64,000 nucleotides of DNA from Pseudogemmobacter humi (GCF_900609055.1 NZ_UXAW01000081.1:100295-164294); one strand, 5' to 3'. Positions 35,631 through 46,723 are shown, counted from the stretch's first letter. Notes: a model not told the origin generated them from the sequence alone. Made by a program: numbers and translations.

Positions 35631-35699
35631 CCCGGAGTTTTCCAAAACTCCGGGCAATTTTCTTCGAAGAAAATTGCAAATTCCTTTGAAGGAATTTGC
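35631..35699. repeat. Family A hairpin triplet, locus 4
   Basis: CCCGGAGTTT-TCCA-AAACTCCGGG is followed by GCAATTTTCT-TCGA-AGAAAATTGC and GCAAATTCCT-TTGA-AGGAATTTGC, the last two sharing two bases. Stems are ten base pairs. The array fills the 86-base gap from cysS to cimA. Confidence 0.92.
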
Positions 35700-35711
35700 G
35701 GGGGGACAGGG

Positions 35712-37343
35712 ATGAGAGAGCGGCTCTACCTATTCGACACCACGCTGCGCGACGGGCAGCAGACCCAGGGCGTGCAGTTTTCGGCTGCCGAGAAGGCGCA
35801 GATCGCCCGCGCGCTCGATGCGCTCGGGGTGGATTACATCGAGGGCGGCTGGCCCGGCGCCAATCCGACCGACAGTGATTTCTTCCGGGACGCGCCCGCC
35901 ACCCGCGCCATCATGACCGCTTTCGGGATGACGAAGCGGGTGGGCCGCTCGGCCGCGAACGACGACGTGCTGGCCGCGGTGCTCGATGCCGGAACGCCCG
36001 CGGTCTGCCTTGTCGGCAAGACCCACGACTTCCACGTCATCACCGCGCTCGGGGTGACGCTGGAGGAAAACCGCGAGGCCATCGCCGCCTCGGTCGCCCA
36101 TGTCGTCGCCAAAGGCCGCGAGGCTTTGTTCGACGCCGAGCATTTCTTTGACGGATACCGCGCCAACCCGGAATATGCGCTTGGCTGTCTGCGCGCGGCT
36201 TATGATGCGGGCGCGCGCTGGATCGTGCTCTGCGACACCAACGGCGGGACGCTGCCGTCCGAGGTGAGCCGCATCACCGCCGAAGTGATCGCCGCGGGCA
36301 TCCCCGGGGCAAGCCTCGGCATCCATTGCCATGACGACACCGGCAATGCGGTCGCCAATTCCCTCGCTGCGGTCGAGGCCGGCGCGCGCCAGATCCAGGG
36401 CACGCTGAACGGGCTGGGCGAACGTTGCGGCAATGCCAATCTGGTGACGCTGATCCCGACGCTTACGCTGAAGGAACCCCTCGCCAGCCGGCTGGAGACC
36501 GGCGTCACGCCCATTGCGCTGGCGGGTCTGGTGAAGACCAGCCGGATGCTCGACGACATTCTGAACCGGGTGCCGCAGCGCGCCTCGCCCTATGTCGGCG
36601 CCTCGGCCTTCGCCCATAAGGCGGGGCTGCATGCCAGCGCGATCCTCAAGGATCCCGCGACCTATGAGCATATCGACCCCGCGCTCGTCGGCAACGAGCG
36701 TCAGATCCCGATGTCGAACCAGGCGGGCCAGTCGAACCTGCGCGCGCGCCTCGCCGCGGCGGGGCTGAACGTCGATCCGAAAGACCCGCGCCTCGCGCTG
36801 ATCCTCGATGAGATCAAGCGGCGCGAGGATCAGGGCTATGCCTATGACGGCGCCCAGGCCAGTTTCGAGATGCTGGCGCGGGGGGCCCTTGGCCTTGCGC
36901 CCCGGTTCTTCGAGGTCGAGCGCTACCGCGTCACCGCCGAGCGCCGCCAGCTTCCAGACGGGCGCCGCCTCAGCCTTTCCGAGGCGGTGGTGGTGGTCGA
37001 TATCGGCGGGCAAAGGATGCTCTCGGTCTCGGAAAGCCGCGACGGGAATGGTGAGGACCGTGGCCCGGTCAACGCGCTCTGGAAGGCTTTGGCCAAGGAT
37101 CTGGGGCCCTGGCAGGGCTGCGTCGACGATATGCGGCTGGTGGATTTCAAGGTGCGCATCACCCAGGGCGGCACCGAGGCCGTCACCCGCGTCATCATCG
37201 ACAGCGAGGATGGCCAGGGCCGCCGCTGGTCCACCGTGGGCGTCAGCGCGAATATCGTCGATGCGTCTTTCGAGGCGCTGCTCGACGCCGTGCGCTGGAA
37301 GCTGATCCGCGACATCGGCCTGAATGCGGGGAAAGCGGCGTGA
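35712..37343 (+). CDS. cimA: (R)-citramalate synthase
   Basis: This 543-residue enzyme condenses pyruvate with acetyl-CoA, opening a threonine-independent route to 2-oxobutanoate and isoleucine. The HMGL-like barrel starts LFDTTLRDGQQTQGVQFS and contains the metal-binding HCHDDTGNAVANS near residue 210. A C-terminal LeuA-type allosteric domain (about residues 400-535) is the usual site of isoleucine feedback. The length and the 'LYLFDTTLRDG' opening separate it from 2-isopropylmalate synthase. Its stop overlaps the next gene by four bases. Confidence 0.93.
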   Translation: MRERLYLFDTTLRDGQQTQGVQFSAAEKAQIARALDALGVDYIEGGWPGANPTDSDFFRDAPATRAIMTAFGMTKRVGRSAANDDVLAAVLDAGTPAVCLVGKTHDFHVITALGVTLEENREAIAASVAHVVAKGREALFDAEHFFDGYRANPEYALGCLRAAYDAGARWIVLCDTNGGTLPSEVSRITAEVIAAGIPGASLGIHCHDDTGNAVANSLAAVEAGARQIQGTLNGLGERCGNANLVTLIPTLTLKEPLASRLETGVTPIALAGLVKTSRMLDDILNRVPQRASPYVGASAFAHKAGLHASAILKDPATYEHIDPALVGNERQIPMSNQAGQSNLRARLAAAGLNVDPKDPRLALILDEIKRREDQGYAYDGAQASFEMLARGALGLAPRFFEVERYRVTAERRQLPDGRRLSLSEAVVVVDIGGQRMLSVSESRDGNGEDRGPVNALWKALAKDLGPWQGCVDDMRLVDFKVRITQGGTEAVTRVIIDSEDGQGRRWSTVGVSANIVDASFEALLDAVRWKLIRDIGLNAGKAA

Positions 37344-38116
37344 CGCTCGACGCCTGCGCGGCTCTGATCGAGAAGGGCGATCCCGACCGCTGGCAGGCGC
37401 TGCTGGCCGCGCCGGTCGCCGCGCGGGCGCGGCTGCTGCCGCTTTACGCGCTGAACCTGGAGGTGGCCCGCGCGCCCTGGCTCACCCGTGAGCCGATGAT
37501 CGCCGAGATGCGGCTGCAATGGTGGCGCGATGTGGTGGAAGAGGCGGCCGCGGGCAAGGCGCCGCGCGCGCATGAGGTTGCGGGGCCGCTCTCCGATCTG
37601 ATCCGCGGGGCGGGGCTGCCGGTTGATGTGCTCGATGCGCTGATCGCCGCGCGCAGGCATGACGCCTGGAAGCAGGCGTTTGCGGGTGAGACCGCGCTCG
37701 ATGATTACCTCGCCGACACCGCGGGCGGGCTGATGTGGCTCTCGGCGCTGGCGCTTGGGGCGGGTCCCGGGGCCGAAGCGGCGGTGCGCGCCTATGGCCG
37801 GGCCGCGGGGCTGGCGGCTTACTTCACGGCGGTGCCGGAGCTTTCGGCGCGGGGCAGGGCGGCGCTGCCCGATCCCGCGCCCGGGGCGGTGAGGCGGCTT
37901 GCAGAGCGCGGTCTCGGCTGGCTGGCCGAAGCCCGTGCCGCCCGGGCGACGGTTCCGCGCCGCGCCGCGCCCGCGCTGCTTGCGGGCTGGCAGGCGGGGC
38001 CGCTGCTGCGCCTCGCCGCCGCGACCCCCGAAGCGGTCGGCGCGGGGGGGCTGCACCTGTCGGAATTCTCGCGCCGTGGCCGGCTGTTGTGGCAGGCGAT
38101 GAGCGGCCGCTGGTAG
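37340..38116 (+). CDS. Squalene/phytoene synthase-family protein without the aspartate motifs
   Basis: This 258-residue protein starts with GTG inside the cimA stop (GTGA overlap) and is translationally coupled. It has the all-helical trans-isoprenyl synthase fold signature (LLPLYALNLEVAR; MRLQWWRDVVEEA; DDYLADTAGGLMWL), but the first D-x3-D substrate motif is replaced by NLEVA. It more resembles the NDUFAF6 group, which helps assemble respiratory complex I, than a working synthase. Activity on isoprenoids is therefore doubtful. Confidence 0.75.
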   Translation: MTLDACAALIEKGDPDRWQALLAAPVAARARLLPLYALNLEVARAPWLTREPMIAEMRLQWWRDVVEEAAAGKAPRAHEVAGPLSDLIRGAGLPVDVLDALIAARRHDAWKQAFAGETALDDYLADTAGGLMWLSALALGAGPGAEAAVRAYGRAAGLAAYFTAVPELSARGRAALPDPAPGAVRRLAERGLGWLAEARAARATVPRRAAPALLAGWQAGPLLRLAAATPEAVGAGGLHLSEFSRRGRLLWQAMSGRW

Positions 38117-38117
38117 C

Positions 38118-39323
38118 TCAGGCCCGCTCCTGCGGGCGCAGCCAGAGCCAGATCAGTGCCCCCCCGGCCATGACGAGGAAGGGCAGCATGGCAAGGTTCA
38201 CCATCTGCCAGCCCGCCTGGACCGAGCCGCCCGAGCAGTTCATCAGCCCGCCCGACGAGAACGAGGCCATGGTCACGCCGCCGAACACCACCAGATCGTT
38301 CAGCCCCTGAAGCCGCCCGCGCTCCTCGGGCCGCTGCGCCTGGGTCAGCATGGTGGTGGCGCCGATGAAGCCGAAGTTCCAGCCGATCCCCAGCAGGATC
38401 AGCGCGGCGAAGAAATGCTCCAACTCCACGCCGGACATGGCGACCGCGCCGGCTCCGGCCAGGATGGTCAGGCCGAGCGCGATGATCTTCTCGACCCCGA
38501 ACCGCGCGATCAGATGGCCGGTGAAGAAGCTGGGCACATACATCGCCAGCACATGGGCCGAGACCACATCGGCGGCGTCCGAGGTCTCGAACCCGCAGCC
38601 CACCACCGCCAGCGGCGAAGAGGTCATCACGAGGTTCATCAGCGCGTAGGACACCGTGGCGCAGATCATCGCCACCGCGATCGCCGGGGTGCGGATCAGC
38701 TCGGCCCGGCTGCGGCCGCGCGCCACACCGGCGGCAGGCGGCGCCGGGCGCGGGATCCTCAGCGCGAAGAACAGAAACATTCCGACGAGGTTCAGCGCGA
38801 TCACCGAAAGATAGGTGCCGATGAACGGCACCACCCAGGCGGTTGCGGTCAGCTTGACGATCTGCGGCCCGATCACTGCGGACAGCAGCCCCCCCGCCAT
38901 CACCCAGGAGATCGCCTTGGGCCGGAAGCTCTCGGAGGCGGTATCGGCGGCGGCGAAACGGTAAAAGCCCTGCGCGCTCATATAGATGCCGGTCAGGAAG
39001 GCGCCGAGGCAGAACAATGCGAAACTGCCGCTCCACAGCCCCCAGGCCCCGAAGACCCCGCCCAGAGCGCCGCCCAGAGCGCCGAGGACGAAGCCCGCGG
39101 TGCGGCCATGGCGCTGCATGAAGGCCGAGATCGGTGCGGCCGTCAGCATCGAGCCCATGACCGAGAGCGAGATCGGCAGCGTCGCCCAGCAGATATTCGG
39201 CGCCAGCGTCTGGCCCGCAAGCCCCGCGACGGTGAAGACGATGGGCATCTGCGCGCCGAGGATTGCCTGGGCGAGGATGAGAACGAAGACATTGCGCTTT
39301 GCGGTGGAATCGGAAGGAATCAT
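38118..39323 (-). CDS. MFS transporter
   Basis: This 401-residue inner-membrane protein has about 12 hydrophobic segments in two halves with a central loop (RIPRPAPPAAGVARGRSRAE). The family loop motif is seen in part as QRHGRTAGFVLGALGG between helices 2 and 3. No substrate can be inferred. It converges on the phytoene-synthase homologue with one base between stops. The start at 39323 (MIPSDSTAKRNVF) is preferred because a GGAA-type site precedes it. Confidence 0.82.
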   Translation of the reverse strand: MIPSDSTAKRNVFVLILAQAILGAQMPIVFTVAGLAGQTLAPNICWATLPISLSVMGSMLTAAPISAFMQRHGRTAGFVLGALGGALGGVFGAWGLWSGSFALFCLGAFLTGIYMSAQGFYRFAAADTASESFRPKAISWVMAGGLLSAVIGPQIVKLTATAWVVPFIGTYLSVIALNLVGMFLFFALRIPRPAPPAAGVARGRSRAELIRTPAIAVAMICATVSYALMNLVMTSSPLAVVGCGFETSDAADVVSAHVLAMYVPSFFTGHLIARFGVEKIIALGLTILAGAGAVAMSGVELEHFFAALILLGIGWNFGFIGATTMLTQAQRPEERGRLQGLNDLVVFGGVTMASFSSGGLMNCSGGSVQAGWQMVNLAMLPFLVMAGGALIWLWLRPQERA

Positions 39324-39435
39324 CTGCACTCCGCTGGTTGGCGCCACCGAACGCCTTCCGGCGCAGGAGGGTCAAGCCCCGATCTGCGCGCGGCGCGGAT
39401 TGCCTTCCCCCGCCGGCCATGCGCATCCTGCCGCC

Positions 39436-40068
39436 ATGACCCTGCGCCTGATCCGCTCCGACGCCTGCCTGACCGAGGGCATGGCCTGGCTCTCCTCACA
39501 CGAGCCGCGCTTTGCCGGGGCTTACCGGCTGACCGGGCCCTTGCCGCTGCGGCTGCGCGCGGACGGGTTCGGCGCGCTTCTGGATGCCATCGTCAGCCAG
39601 CAGGTCTCGGTCGCCTCGGCGCGGGCGATCCTCGCGCGGATGCAGGCGGCGGGACTCAGTTCGGAAGAGGCGATCCGCGGGGTGGGTGAGGACGATCTGC
39701 GCGCCGCGGGCCTGTCGCGGCAGAAAGCGCGCTATGTCAAGGCGCTGGCCGATGCGGCGCTCGATTATCCCGCGCTGCGCGAGGCGCCCACCGGCGAGGT
39801 GGTGGCGCAACTGACGGCGCTGCCGGGGATCGGGCGCTGGACCGCCGAGATCTATGCGATGTTCGCGCTCGGCCATGCCGATGTCTTCGCGCCCGCGGAT
39901 CTGGCGTTGCAGGAATCGGCGCGGCGGCTGTTCGGGCTGGAGACGCGGCCGAACGAGCGCGCCCTGCGGCAGCTGGCGGAAACCTGGTCGCCCTGGCGGG
40001 CGGTTGCGGCGCGGCTTCTCTGGGCCTACTACCGGGTGGACAAGGGCCGCGAGGGGATCATCGGATGA
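39436..40068 (+). CDS. DNA-3-methyladenine glycosylase II-like (AlkA-type) base-excision enzyme
   Basis: This 210-residue enzyme of the HhH-GPD superfamily removes alkylated bases. The helix-hairpin-helix is LTALPGIGRWTAEIYAMFAL, and the catalytic aspartate follows in VFAPADLAL, with the usual spacing. AIVSQQVSVASARAI is the conserved early helix of AlkA and Mag proteins. It lacks the N-terminal beta domain of E. coli AlkA, so it is the short form. Its stop overlaps the next ATG by four bases. Confidence 0.88.
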   Translation: MTLRLIRSDACLTEGMAWLSSHEPRFAGAYRLTGPLPLRLRADGFGALLDAIVSQQVSVASARAILARMQAAGLSSEEAIRGVGEDDLRAAGLSRQKARYVKALADAALDYPALREAPTGEVVAQLTALPGIGRWTAEIYAMFALGHADVFAPADLALQESARRLFGLETRPNERALRQLAETWSPWRAVAARLLWAYYRVDKGREGIIG

Positions 40069-40724
40069 GGGAACTGAATTTCGGCCGCAAAGGCGCGGCG
40101 CAGGGCCAGGCGAGGTCGCTCGTGGTGCTGCTGCACGGCTACGGCGCGGATGGCAACGATCTCCTGGGCCTTGGCGACGTGCTGGCGCCGCATCTGCCCG
40201 GCACCGCCTTCGTCGCCCCCGACGCGCCCGAGCCCTGCGCCGGCAATCCTTTCGGGCGGCAGTGGTTCCCGATCCCCTGGCTTGATGGTTCCAGCGAGGA
40301 AGCGGCCCGCGCCGGTCTGCTGGCGGCGGCGCAAGACCTGAACGGTTTTCTGGAGGCGCGGCTGCTCGACGAAGGGCTGGGGCCGGAGGCGCTGGCGCTG
40401 GTGGGCTTTTCGCAGGGCGCGATGATGAGCCTGCATGTCGCACCGCGCCGCGATGCGCCGGTGGCGGCGATCGTGGCGATCTCGGGCCGGCTGCTGGTGC
40501 CGGAACTGCTGGCGGCCGAGGCGAAGGTGAAGCCGCCGGTGCTGCTGATCCACGGCGATCAGGATCCGATGGTGCCCTTCGCCGAGATGGACCTCTCGGG
40601 CCAGGCGCTGACCGGCGCCGGGTTCGAGACCTATGCCCATGTGATGAAGGGCACCGGCCACGGCATCGCGCCCGATGGCCTTGGCGCCGCGCTCGGCTTC
40701 CTGAAGGAGCGGCTGCCGGGCTGA
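40065..40724 (+). CDS. Phospholipase/carboxylesterase, alpha/beta hydrolase
   Basis: This 219-residue cytosolic hydrolase has the nucleophile elbow GFSQGAMM (Ser near residue 119), the oxyanion region LLHGYGADGND, the acid in HGDQDPMVPF and the histidine in GTGHGIAPDG. This is the typical carboxylesterase/acyl-protein thioesterase-like family (COG0400). The ATG overlaps the stop of the DNA glycosylase gene, so the two are coupled, though no functional link is apparent. Confidence 0.88.
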   Translation: MRELNFGRKGAAQGQARSLVVLLHGYGADGNDLLGLGDVLAPHLPGTAFVAPDAPEPCAGNPFGRQWFPIPWLDGSSEEAARAGLLAAAQDLNGFLEARLLDEGLGPEALALVGFSQGAMMSLHVAPRRDAPVAAIVAISGRLLVPELLAAEAKVKPPVLLIHGDQDPMVPFAEMDLSGQALTGAGFETYAHVMKGTGHGIAPDGLGAALGFLKERLPG

Positions 40725-40732
40725 AAGCGGGG

Positions 40733-40828
40733 GAGGGGGCCAGCCCCCTCGCGCGTTCCGCGCTCACCCCCGGGATATTTAGAGACAGAAAATGACAAAG
40801 AGGGGCATTTTCTGTCCTTAAATATCCC
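40733..40828. repeat. Family B modular repeat, copy 3, with a 23-base-pair hairpin
   Basis: The order is a GAGGGGG/CCCCCTC hairpin, GCGCG-TTC-CGCGC, then CCCCCGGGATATTTAGAGAC leading into a long inverted repeat. The arms of that repeat are 40772-40794 and 40806-40828: 23 base pairs with one mismatch and an 11-base loop. It lies between the convergent esterase and glucokinase genes, and fills most of the 164-base gap. Confidence 0.8.
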
Positions 40829-40888
40829 CGCGCGGCGCGCATCCGCCGCTTCGTCGCGGGCGACCGGCCCGGAGAGGGGCGAGGGCGC

Positions 40889-41869
40889 TCAGCCTCTGCG
40901 CAGGGCTTCGAGCCAGGCGGCGCAGCCGGTGAGGGCGGCGTAATCGTCCTCGACCACGCTGACGGCGAAAGCATGGGTCAGGAGGTCCACCCGGCGCGGC
41001 TCGCGGAACTGTTCAGCCAGCCGCAGGCGGGCCAGATGCGGGGCCATGGCGCGGGCCATGCCGCCGATCAGCCAGATCCCGCCCCAGGGCAGATGGGTCA
41101 GCGCCAGATCCGCAAGAGACTGCGCAAGGATGCGGGTGTAAAGCGCGGCGGCATGGTCTGCCACCGTCTCGCCTGCCTCAAGCGCGGCGATCACCTCTGC
41201 CGCGGTCTTGCTGCCCGGCAAACCCGCCTCGGCGGCGGCGAAGGCGAAGAGGTTGCCGAGGCCGCGGCCTGAGAGCACCTCTTCCACACCGCAATGCGGG
41301 GGCTCGCCCTGGCCCGCCAGCAGTGATTCGATGAATCGCATCAGGCGCAGGTCTTCCTCGCTGCGCACCGGCATGTTCATATGGCCGCTCTCGGACGGCG
41401 GCACCACCCGCGCGGCACCCCGCCCATGCACCGGCGCGGCATTGACCCCGGTGCCGAGGCCGATGACCAGCATCGGCGCGCCATCCTCGCGCGGGCCCGC
41501 GATCAGCGGGCGCAGCCTGTCTGCCGCGATATGGCCGAGCGCATGGCCCTGGGCCTGAAGGTCGTTCAGGATCGCCACCCGCTGCGCGCCGGTGGCGGCC
41601 GCGAGCTTTTCCGGCCCGATCACCCAGTCGAGATTGGTCATCCGCGCGATTCCGGCGCGCACCGGCCCGGCGGCGGCGACGCAGGCGCCCCCGACCCGGG
41701 CGCCGCTCTCGCCGAGATATTCGCTCAGGATCGCGGCGATATCCTCGCCGCGCGCCCTGTAGTCCGCATTCGGATATCGGCGGATGCTGCCCTCCAGCAC
41801 CCGCGCGCCCTCGGCCAGCGCGACCCTGGTATTGGTGCCGCCGATATCGGCGAGGATCGCGAGGCTCAT
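40889..41869 (-). CDS. glk: Glucokinase
   Basis: This 326-residue enzyme phosphorylates glucose with ATP. It has the phosphate-binding start LADIGGTNTRVAL, the sugar-binding NLDWVIG region near residue 80, and LVIGLGTGVNAAPV near 135. It is of the Glk type rather than ROK, as the zinc-binding ROK motif is absent. It appears to be transcribed alone. Confidence 0.92.
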   Translation of the reverse strand: MSLAILADIGGTNTRVALAEGARVLEGSIRRYPNADYRARGEDIAAILSEYLGESGARVGGACVAAAGPVRAGIARMTNLDWVIGPEKLAAATGAQRVAILNDLQAQGHALGHIAADRLRPLIAGPREDGAPMLVIGLGTGVNAAPVHGRGAARVVPPSESGHMNMPVRSEEDLRLMRFIESLLAGQGEPPHCGVEEVLSGRGLGNLFAFAAAEAGLPGSKTAAEVIAALEAGETVADHAAALYTRILAQSLADLALTHLPWGGIWLIGGMARAMAPHLARLRLAEQFREPRRVDLLTHAFAVSVVEDDYAALTGCAAWLEALRRG

Positions 41870-41937
41870 GGCGTTCTCCCTTTGCGCTCTCCCTCAGGGA
41901 TACGGGGCTTCGGGGCCCGACCGCAAGCCGGGCGGCC

Positions 41938-42900
41938 TCAGCCGCGCTGGCTGCGGGCGTGGAAGATGAAGCCGAGGAAGTTCAGCAGCACCTGCGCCGC
42001 GAGGATCTGGGTCGAGCCGCTGTGATCGTAATCCGGCGCCACCTCGACCAGATCCATCCCCACCACCTCGTGCCGGTTGGCCACCGCCTGGAGGATCTCC
42101 AGCACCTCGTAATAGAGGAAGCCGCCGTGCGAGGGCGTGCCGGTGCCGGGCGCGATCGAGGGGCAGAAACCGTCGATGTCGAGCGTGACGTAGATCCGCG
42201 CGTCCTTCGGGATGCGGTCGAGCACGCCCTCGGTCCCGAGTTTGCGGACCTGGCGGACCGAGAGGATGTCGTCGCCCATCTTGCGCGCGGCGTCATAGCC
42301 GTCTTTCGCGGTCGAGGAGACGTTGCGGATCCCGAGAGCGGTGATCCCCGAGACATATTCCTTCTCGGCCGCGCGGCGCATCGGATTGCCGTGGCCGTGG
42401 CGGACGCCGTGGCGCACGTCGACGAAATCGAGATGGGCGTCGATTTGCAGGATATGGATCGGGCCGCGGCCCTCATAGGCGCGGATGCAGGGGATGTTGA
42501 CCGAATGGTCGCCCCCCAGCACCACCGGCAGCGCGCCCGCGTCGAGGATGGCGCGCACGCCCTTCTCGATATTGGCGTGGCTGGTCTCGGTGTCGGTATG
42601 GACGATATCGGCGTCGCCGATGTCGACGATGCTGACATCGGGGCCGAGATAGGTCGCGTCGTCCTCGTGGTCATAGGCGCCGCCATGGCCGAAGGAGAAC
42701 AGGGTCGAGGCCTCGCGGATCGCGCGCGGCCCGAAGCGGGCGCCGGCGCGGAACTGGGTGCCGAAATCGAACGGTGCGCCGAGCACCGCCACATCGGCCG
42801 CGATCGCCGACCAGTCGCCCTGATAGGGGCGCTTGCCGAAGGTGGAGATTCCCACGAAGGGCAGATTCAGTCGCCCGCTGTCATAGCTGTTGGAACTCAT
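41938..42900 (-). CDS. speB: Ureohydrolase, agmatinase-like
   Basis: This 320-residue manganese enzyme of the arginase/agmatinase family hydrolyses a guanidino compound to urea and an amine. The metal ligands are in GGDHSV, IDAHLD and LDIDGFCPSIAPGTGTP. The exact substrate (agmatine, guanidinobutyrate, guanidine or another) cannot be read from the sequence; the pattern D-I-D-G-F-C-P departs slightly from the common D-I-D-x-x-D-P. The start at 42900 (MSSNSYDSG) removes a long upstream stretch without homology. Confidence 0.82.
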   Translation of the reverse strand: MSSNSYDSGRLNLPFVGISTFGKRPYQGDWSAIAADVAVLGAPFDFGTQFRAGARFGPRAIREASTLFSFGHGGAYDHEDDATYLGPDVSIVDIGDADIVHTDTETSHANIEKGVRAILDAGALPVVLGGDHSVNIPCIRAYEGRGPIHILQIDAHLDFVDVRHGVRHGHGNPMRRAAEKEYVSGITALGIRNVSSTAKDGYDAARKMGDDILSVRQVRKLGTEGVLDRIPKDARIYVTLDIDGFCPSIAPGTGTPSHGGFLYYEVLEILQAVANRHEVVGMDLVEVAPDYDHSGSTQILAAQVLLNFLGFIFHARSQRG

Positions 42901-43034
42901 GGTCCTCGTCCCTGTTGTCTTCTGTCGGGGGGCAGACTGTCGCGGGGCGGGCAGATTGGCAAGCCGGGCTGCGACGCCTTTGACCCTTGCGGGCGACACC
43001 TGCGCAGGATGTGATGGGCCGGAAGGGAGAGATC

Positions 43035-44030
43035 ATGCCGCAACCGACCGTCCGCCCGCGCCCCAGGGCTTACCCACCGCCGGAATTTCCGCCGCGCCGC
43101 GCGGCACTGTTCGCCCGCACGCCTTCGGCGGTTTTTCCCGTGATTCTGGGCCTTTGTGGATTGCAGCTTGCGCTGCGGACGGGGCTGGCGGCGACCGGGC
43201 TTGCGCCCTGGGCCGGGGATCTGCTCGCGGGGCTGGTCCTGCCGCTCATCGCTTTCGCGCTCTTCGCTTATGGGGTGAAGATCGTCAGGCGAGCCCCTGT
43301 TATCATGGAAGATATTCGTGTCGTGCCGTCGCGCGCCGGACTGGGCGCGGCGGGAATGGCGGCGATGGCTTCCGCGGCGATTCTTGCGCCCTATGCGCCG
43401 GGGCTGGCGCAGGGGGTGCTGATCCTGGCGCTTGCCGCGCATGGGGTGCTGGCGCTTCTGGTGCTGCGGGGGGTGGCGGCGCTGCCGCCCGGGGCGCGCG
43501 GAGTCGATCCGGGCTGGCATCTGATCTTCACCGGCCCGGTGGTGGGCGCGCTTGCGGCCGCGATGCTCGGGCTGCGGGGGCTGTCGGTCACGCTGTTTTT
43601 CCTCGCGCTGGCGGCGGCGCTGGCGATCATGGCGGTGAGCCTGGTGCAACTGATCCGCCGGGTGCCGCCCGCGCCGTTGCGGCCCATGCTGGCGATCCAT
43701 CTGGCGCCCATGAGCCTGTTTTCCTCGGTCGCGGTGCTGAACGGCTGGCCCGGGGTGGCCCTGGGGTTCGCGGCTCTGGCGGTGGCGATTCTCGCGGCGC
43801 TGAGTCTGGCGGCGCGCTGGATCACGGCGGCGGGGTTCTCGCCGCTCTGGGGCGCCTTCACCTTCCCGCTGAGCGCCTTTGCCGGGATGCTGTTCCTGAA
43901 CGGCGCGACGGTTGCGGGCTGGCTGGCGCTGGCGGCTGCCGGCGTGGTGGTGCCGCTGATCGCCTGGCGGGTGCTGCGGCTCTGGCCGGGCGGGCGGCTC
44001 GCCGCGCTGACCAACGCCGCCGAGGCGTGA
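43035..44030 (+). CDS. TDT-family transporter (TehA-like)
   Basis: This 331-residue inner-membrane protein has about ten hydrophobic segments, as in tellurite-resistance/dicarboxylate transporters and the SLAC1 anion channels. Typical features are the first helix after a proline-rich N-terminus (PPRRAALFARTPSAVFPVILG) and the HLAPMSLFSSVAVLNG segment near residue 223. A GGAAGGGAGAG site precedes the ATG at 43035. It is divergent from the ureohydrolase gene. Substrate unknown. Confidence 0.78.
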   Translation: MPQPTVRPRPRAYPPPEFPPRRAALFARTPSAVFPVILGLCGLQLALRTGLAATGLAPWAGDLLAGLVLPLIAFALFAYGVKIVRRAPVIMEDIRVVPSRAGLGAAGMAAMASAAILAPYAPGLAQGVLILALAAHGVLALLVLRGVAALPPGARGVDPGWHLIFTGPVVGALAAAMLGLRGLSVTLFFLALAAALAIMAVSLVQLIRRVPPAPLRPMLAIHLAPMSLFSSVAVLNGWPGVALGFAALAVAILAALSLAARWITAAGFSPLWGAFTFPLSAFAGMLFLNGATVAGWLALAAAGVVVPLIAWRVLRLWPGGRLAALTNAAEA

Positions 44031-44034
44031 CGCC

Positions 44035-44730
44035 TCAGATCAGCGCCACCCAGGCCCGGGCGATGGCGAGGCCATGGGCGTCGGCTGCGGCACCGAGCCG
44101 GGCCGCCTCGGCGGGCATGTCGCGCAGCCAGCCTGGGCGCATCCGCTCGATCACTTCGGGGAAATCGTGGTTCCAGGCGGCGGCGACGTTGCGGTTGGCC
44201 TCGAAATGGAACTGCATGCCATAGGTCGCGCGCCCGATGCGGAAACACTGGTTCGGCGTCACCGAAGACCCCGCCAGGCGCACCGCGCCCTCGGGCAATC
44301 CAAACGTGTCGGTGTGCATCTGGTAGATCGGAAAGCGCGCGGGCAGGTGGCCCAGAACCGGATCCTCGCCCGCCTCGGCCGTCAGTTCCACCTCGCACCA
44401 GCCGAATTCGGGCGCCTGGCCCAGCAGGTTCTCGGCCCCGAAGCCGCGCGCGAGGATCTGCGCGCCAAGGCAGACCCCCAGCACCGGCAGCCCGGCCCCG
44501 GACCAGTCGCGCATCATCTGCGCGAGCTGCGGCAGATAGGGATGCGCCGCGTCGTCGTTCGCCGCCTGTTCGCCGCCGAACACCACCAGCGCATCGGCAT
44601 TGATCCCGGCGGGCAAAACATCGCCCTGGCGCGGCTTGTAAAGGTCGATGGCGGCGCCGGCCTCGTGCAGCGCCACGCCGAGCTGGCCGTGCTGGGTGCT
44701 GGGGGTGTTCTCGACGATGGCGACGCGCAT
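44035..44730 (-). CDS. Class I glutamine amidotransferase-like protein
   Basis: This 231-residue protein has the GATase1 fold with the nucleophile Cys in LPVLGVCLGAQILA near residue 95 and the His-x-Glu pair in YGMQFHFEAN near 178. It is a stand-alone member, like the YfeJ/GMP-synthase-like group, so its acceptor is unknown. It lies divergent to guaB, which may be chance. The start at 44730 (MRVAIVENTPS) is the only good one. Confidence 0.85.
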   Translation of the reverse strand: MRVAIVENTPSTQHGQLGVALHEAGAAIDLYKPRQGDVLPAGINADALVVFGGEQAANDDAAHPYLPQLAQMMRDWSGAGLPVLGVCLGAQILARGFGAENLLGQAPEFGWCEVELTAEAGEDPVLGHLPARFPIYQMHTDTFGLPEGAVRLAGSSVTPNQCFRIGRATYGMQFHFEANRNVAAAWNHDFPEVIERMRPGWLRDMPAEAARLGAAADAHGLAIARAWVALI

Positions 44731-44847
44731 GGGGGATTCCTTTTGCCCGCCATATCGGCAAGGCCCGCGGCGGCTTGCAAGGCCCGGCTTTGCAAAGCTG
44801 CATTCGGCAGGATTGTTTTGCGCGAAAACCCCGCGAAAACCGCATGA

Positions 44848-46365
<1,518 letters not shown>

Positions 46366-46723
46366 GGGCGCGAGGGCGGCCCCCGTGGCCGCCCCTCACC
46401 GTTTCCGCACGGTGGCCTGCCGGCTGCGGCCCGGATCGGTGCAAGCCCGCCATGCCTTTCGCTTCTGCCGCGCAGGCATCGCCGGAGAAGGGCCTTTGCG
46501 CCGCCGGATGGACCTGTCCTTTCGCAAGGCTGCTCTTTACCGGACGCAAGAGCGCCGGCTGACCCGTTCCTGCCGTTTCCGGGGGGCCGTTCTTTCCCCG
46601 GGGCGGCATGCGCTTGCAGCGCGCGCGGTTTCGGAGGATCACGCGGGTTCTGTCCGCAGGGGGTATCGATGGCACGATCACCAGGGTTTTCCGCACCGGC
46701 CCGGCGCCGGGCAGGGGCGTAAG
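46366..46723. other. 358-base gap behind guaB
   Basis: The gap holds a stem of GAGGGCGGCC and GGCCGCCCCTC (46372-46397, loop CCCGT) just after the guaB stop. No T-run follows. Beyond that I see no gene, repeat copy or operator up to the RsmB-like start. Confidence 0.5.
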
